Shown here: one piece after another, positions 5,742 through 7,006 of the stretch
Numbering within the stretch: the stretch's first letter is position 1
How the letters are laid out: every line of letters begins with the position of its first letter
Source: Bacteroidota bacterium
GTDB lineage: Bacteria; Bacteroidota; Ignavibacteria; SZUA-365; JAADGX01
Assembly: GCA_027021285.1 (NCBI GenBank)
Contig: JALUUP010000463.1
Location: forward strand, 1-7,006
Direction: 5' to 3'
Length of the DNA stretch: 7,006 nt
The notes under the pieces: model-generated
Databases searched by the model: none
What the model was told of the DNA's origin: nothing
What the model saw: the letters and a program-made list of their open reading frames with translations, nothing else
Program-made: the position numbers and the translations under genes

Positions 5742-7006
5742 TTAATTGAGCAGCAGCATCCTGCGTGTAACTGAATTCCTGTTCACGCGCAGACGGTACA
5801 AGTAAGGTCCCGAAGGCAGATGGCCGGCTTCAAAACGAACGATGTGATTTCCCCTGTCAACGTACTGATTTACCAGGGTCGCAACCAGTCGTCCCAGGGG
5901 ATCGACGATTTCCAACACGACATAACCTCGTTCCTTTAGAGTAAAGGATATCATCGTGGCGCTGGAGTTGGCGTCAGAGCCGGGGCCGAAAGGATTCGGA
6001 AAGTTCTGTTCCAGCTTGAAGGAAACCGGCGAAGACTCGTGTTCGACCGGTACAGGCGCATCCACCCGTGTGTCCTTGACATACCACACGGTGTTGTCGG
6101 AATTGACGGGGTCTCCGTCGGGGTAATCACCGTAGCCCCATTCAGTGAATATGACGTGCATCTCACCGTTATTGCCTGCGAAGTGAGCCAGCTTGGAATA
6201 CTTGGCGGCGACATCGGTTTGATGAGTGATCTTCTGCGGAAGAGACCAGCCGCCCCCATATGTGTTGCTTCGAATATCCCTGCCCGCAACCCAGATATTT
6301 TGGATCGTGTCGGCGAGGAGTGCATTGTTCCGAACGTACGGGAATTTCCAGGTCGAATCGCAGTCAATCCACTTGGCGTACACTTTTAACCCAATGATGT
6401 CGCGTGCGAGATGGGGCTCGTTGTAGATGGTTTCGTAAATCTCGGCCCCGTTCGAAAGCCTGATGGAGAAAGCCCGGCGACGAACGACTGGTTTCCGAAT
6501 ATGTGCGATCAGGTTCATCTGCCACTCGCCGCTTTTACGGGTAACTTCACAGATGTACGTGCTGTCGTTGTGCTCGGGGATGAGTTCATTGTTCGTCGGA
6601 GTCTCGTCGAACGGACTGAAGGGGTTGAGGTCCGTCGTCGCTGTAACGAGAAAATGCGGATCGTTCTGGCTGTCGTAGATTACATCGAGATTCAGGCCGA
6701 GGCGGGGGTTTTGCTCCATGGGGGACGGACGGTTGGGGATATCGTTCAAGGAGATGTACTCGGGGCTGAAACTCCATGTGACACCCCCGTCGGTCGATTC
6801 CACCCAGGCGATACGGTGATTTTCGCTTAGATATAACACACTGTTATCAACGATATCCGCGGAGATATATGCCATGATCATGTGTGTGCCATCCGGTGAG
6901 ACGTCGGCGCTGAGCGAATAGGCCGAGTTGTTCGACGGAACCTGGTTTGTTGTCCAGGCGGGCATGAAGTTGGGGTCCAGCGCTTTCCAGGAAGCACCCG
7001 CGTCTG
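5742..7006 (-). CDS. Secreted Asp-box protein with T9SS sorting domain, paralog, N-terminus outside the window
   Basis: The C-terminal 420 residues of a second secreted protein; the frame stays open to the right edge, so the signal peptide and N-terminal repeats are unseen. The ATG at 6965 is internal: codons before it read DAGASWKALDPNF, the end of an Asp box that begins at the window edge. A second Asp box, STDGGVTW, lies at visible residues 70-77. The order of motifs follows the downstream paralog: SPDG, DPHFLVT, AKWIDCDS, RDIRSNTYGGGW, WGYGDYPDGD, then a sorting domain (EQNFPNPF, VDPLGRLVATLV, LPSGPYLYRL, ending RRMLLLN). The sorting domain differs in having GPGSDANSSAT where the paralog has NPST. 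The protein is likely exported by T9SS and surface-bound or released; its activity is unknown. It has its own terminator. The pair probably arose by tandem duplication, now well diverged in sequence. Confidence 0.85.
   Translation of the reverse strand, partial: DAGASWKALDPNFMPAWTTNQVPSNNSAYSLSADVSPDGTHMIMAYISADIVDNSVLYLSENHRIAWVESTDGGVTWSFSPEYISLNDIPNRPSPMEQNPRLGLNLDVIYDSQNDPHFLVTATTDLNPFSPFDETPTNNELIPEHNDSTYICEVTRKSGEWQMNLIAHIRKPVVRRRAFSIRLSNGAEIYETIYNEPHLARDIIGLKVYAKWIDCDSTWKFPYVRNNALLADTIQNIWVAGRDIRSNTYGGGWSLPQKITHQTDVAAKYSKLAHFAGNNGEMHVIFTEWGYGDYPDGDPVNSDNTVWYVKDTRVDAPVPVEHESSPVSFKLEQNFPNPFGPGSDANSSATMISFTLKERGYVVLEIVDPLGRLVATLVNQYVDRGNHIVRFEAGHLPSGPYLYRLRVNRNSVTRRMLLLN

Noticed and set aside
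5742..6965. Complete gene starting at the ATG at 6965
   Set aside because: The frame continues open to base 7006 and encodes an Asp-box end just before this Met, and no signal peptide follows it. The gene is therefore cut by the window edge.

Overview
The window looks like chromosomal DNA from a Bacteroidota/Chlorobiota/Ignavibacteriota-type bacterium. Three things suggest this: C-terminal type IX secretion (T9SS) type A sorting domains with the 'NYPNPFNPST' signature on two proteins, an adjacent fabF-rnc gene pair, and a two-subunit (GcvPB) form of glycine decarboxylase. The sequence alone does not fix the genus or order; a Chlorobiota/Ignavibacteriota-like lineage is my best inference.

The left half (1-3408, + strand) is a tight housekeeping cluster. 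It runs from the 3' part of fabF (fatty acid elongation) to rnc (RNase III), then gcvPB (glycine cleavage P-protein subunit 2), then a small YccU-type CoA-binding protein. Gaps are 20 and 18 nt, followed by an 11-nt overlap, so the genes are probably co-transcribed from a promoter left of the window. A GC-rich hairpin at 3442-3465 lies between the + strand cluster and the convergent - strand genes.

The right half (3491-7006, - strand) holds two tandem, clearly paralogous genes for large secreted proteins. Each has Asp-box (BNR) repeats typical of beta-propellers, a shared unclassified block (a DIRSNT..GGW motif and an acidic GDY loop), and a C-terminal T9SS sorting domain. The downstream copy (3491-5407) is complete with a signal peptide. 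The upstream copy (5742-7006) runs off the right edge. The 334-bp spacer between them contains a strong terminator for the upstream gene, a paired 10-bp repeat, a candidate promoter and a good ribosome binding site for the downstream gene, so the two are probably separate transcription units.

I see no mobile element, CRISPR array, tRNA or rRNA. The least ordinary content is the tandem secreted paralog pair and the repeat element between the two genes. The rest is conserved core metabolism and RNA processing.
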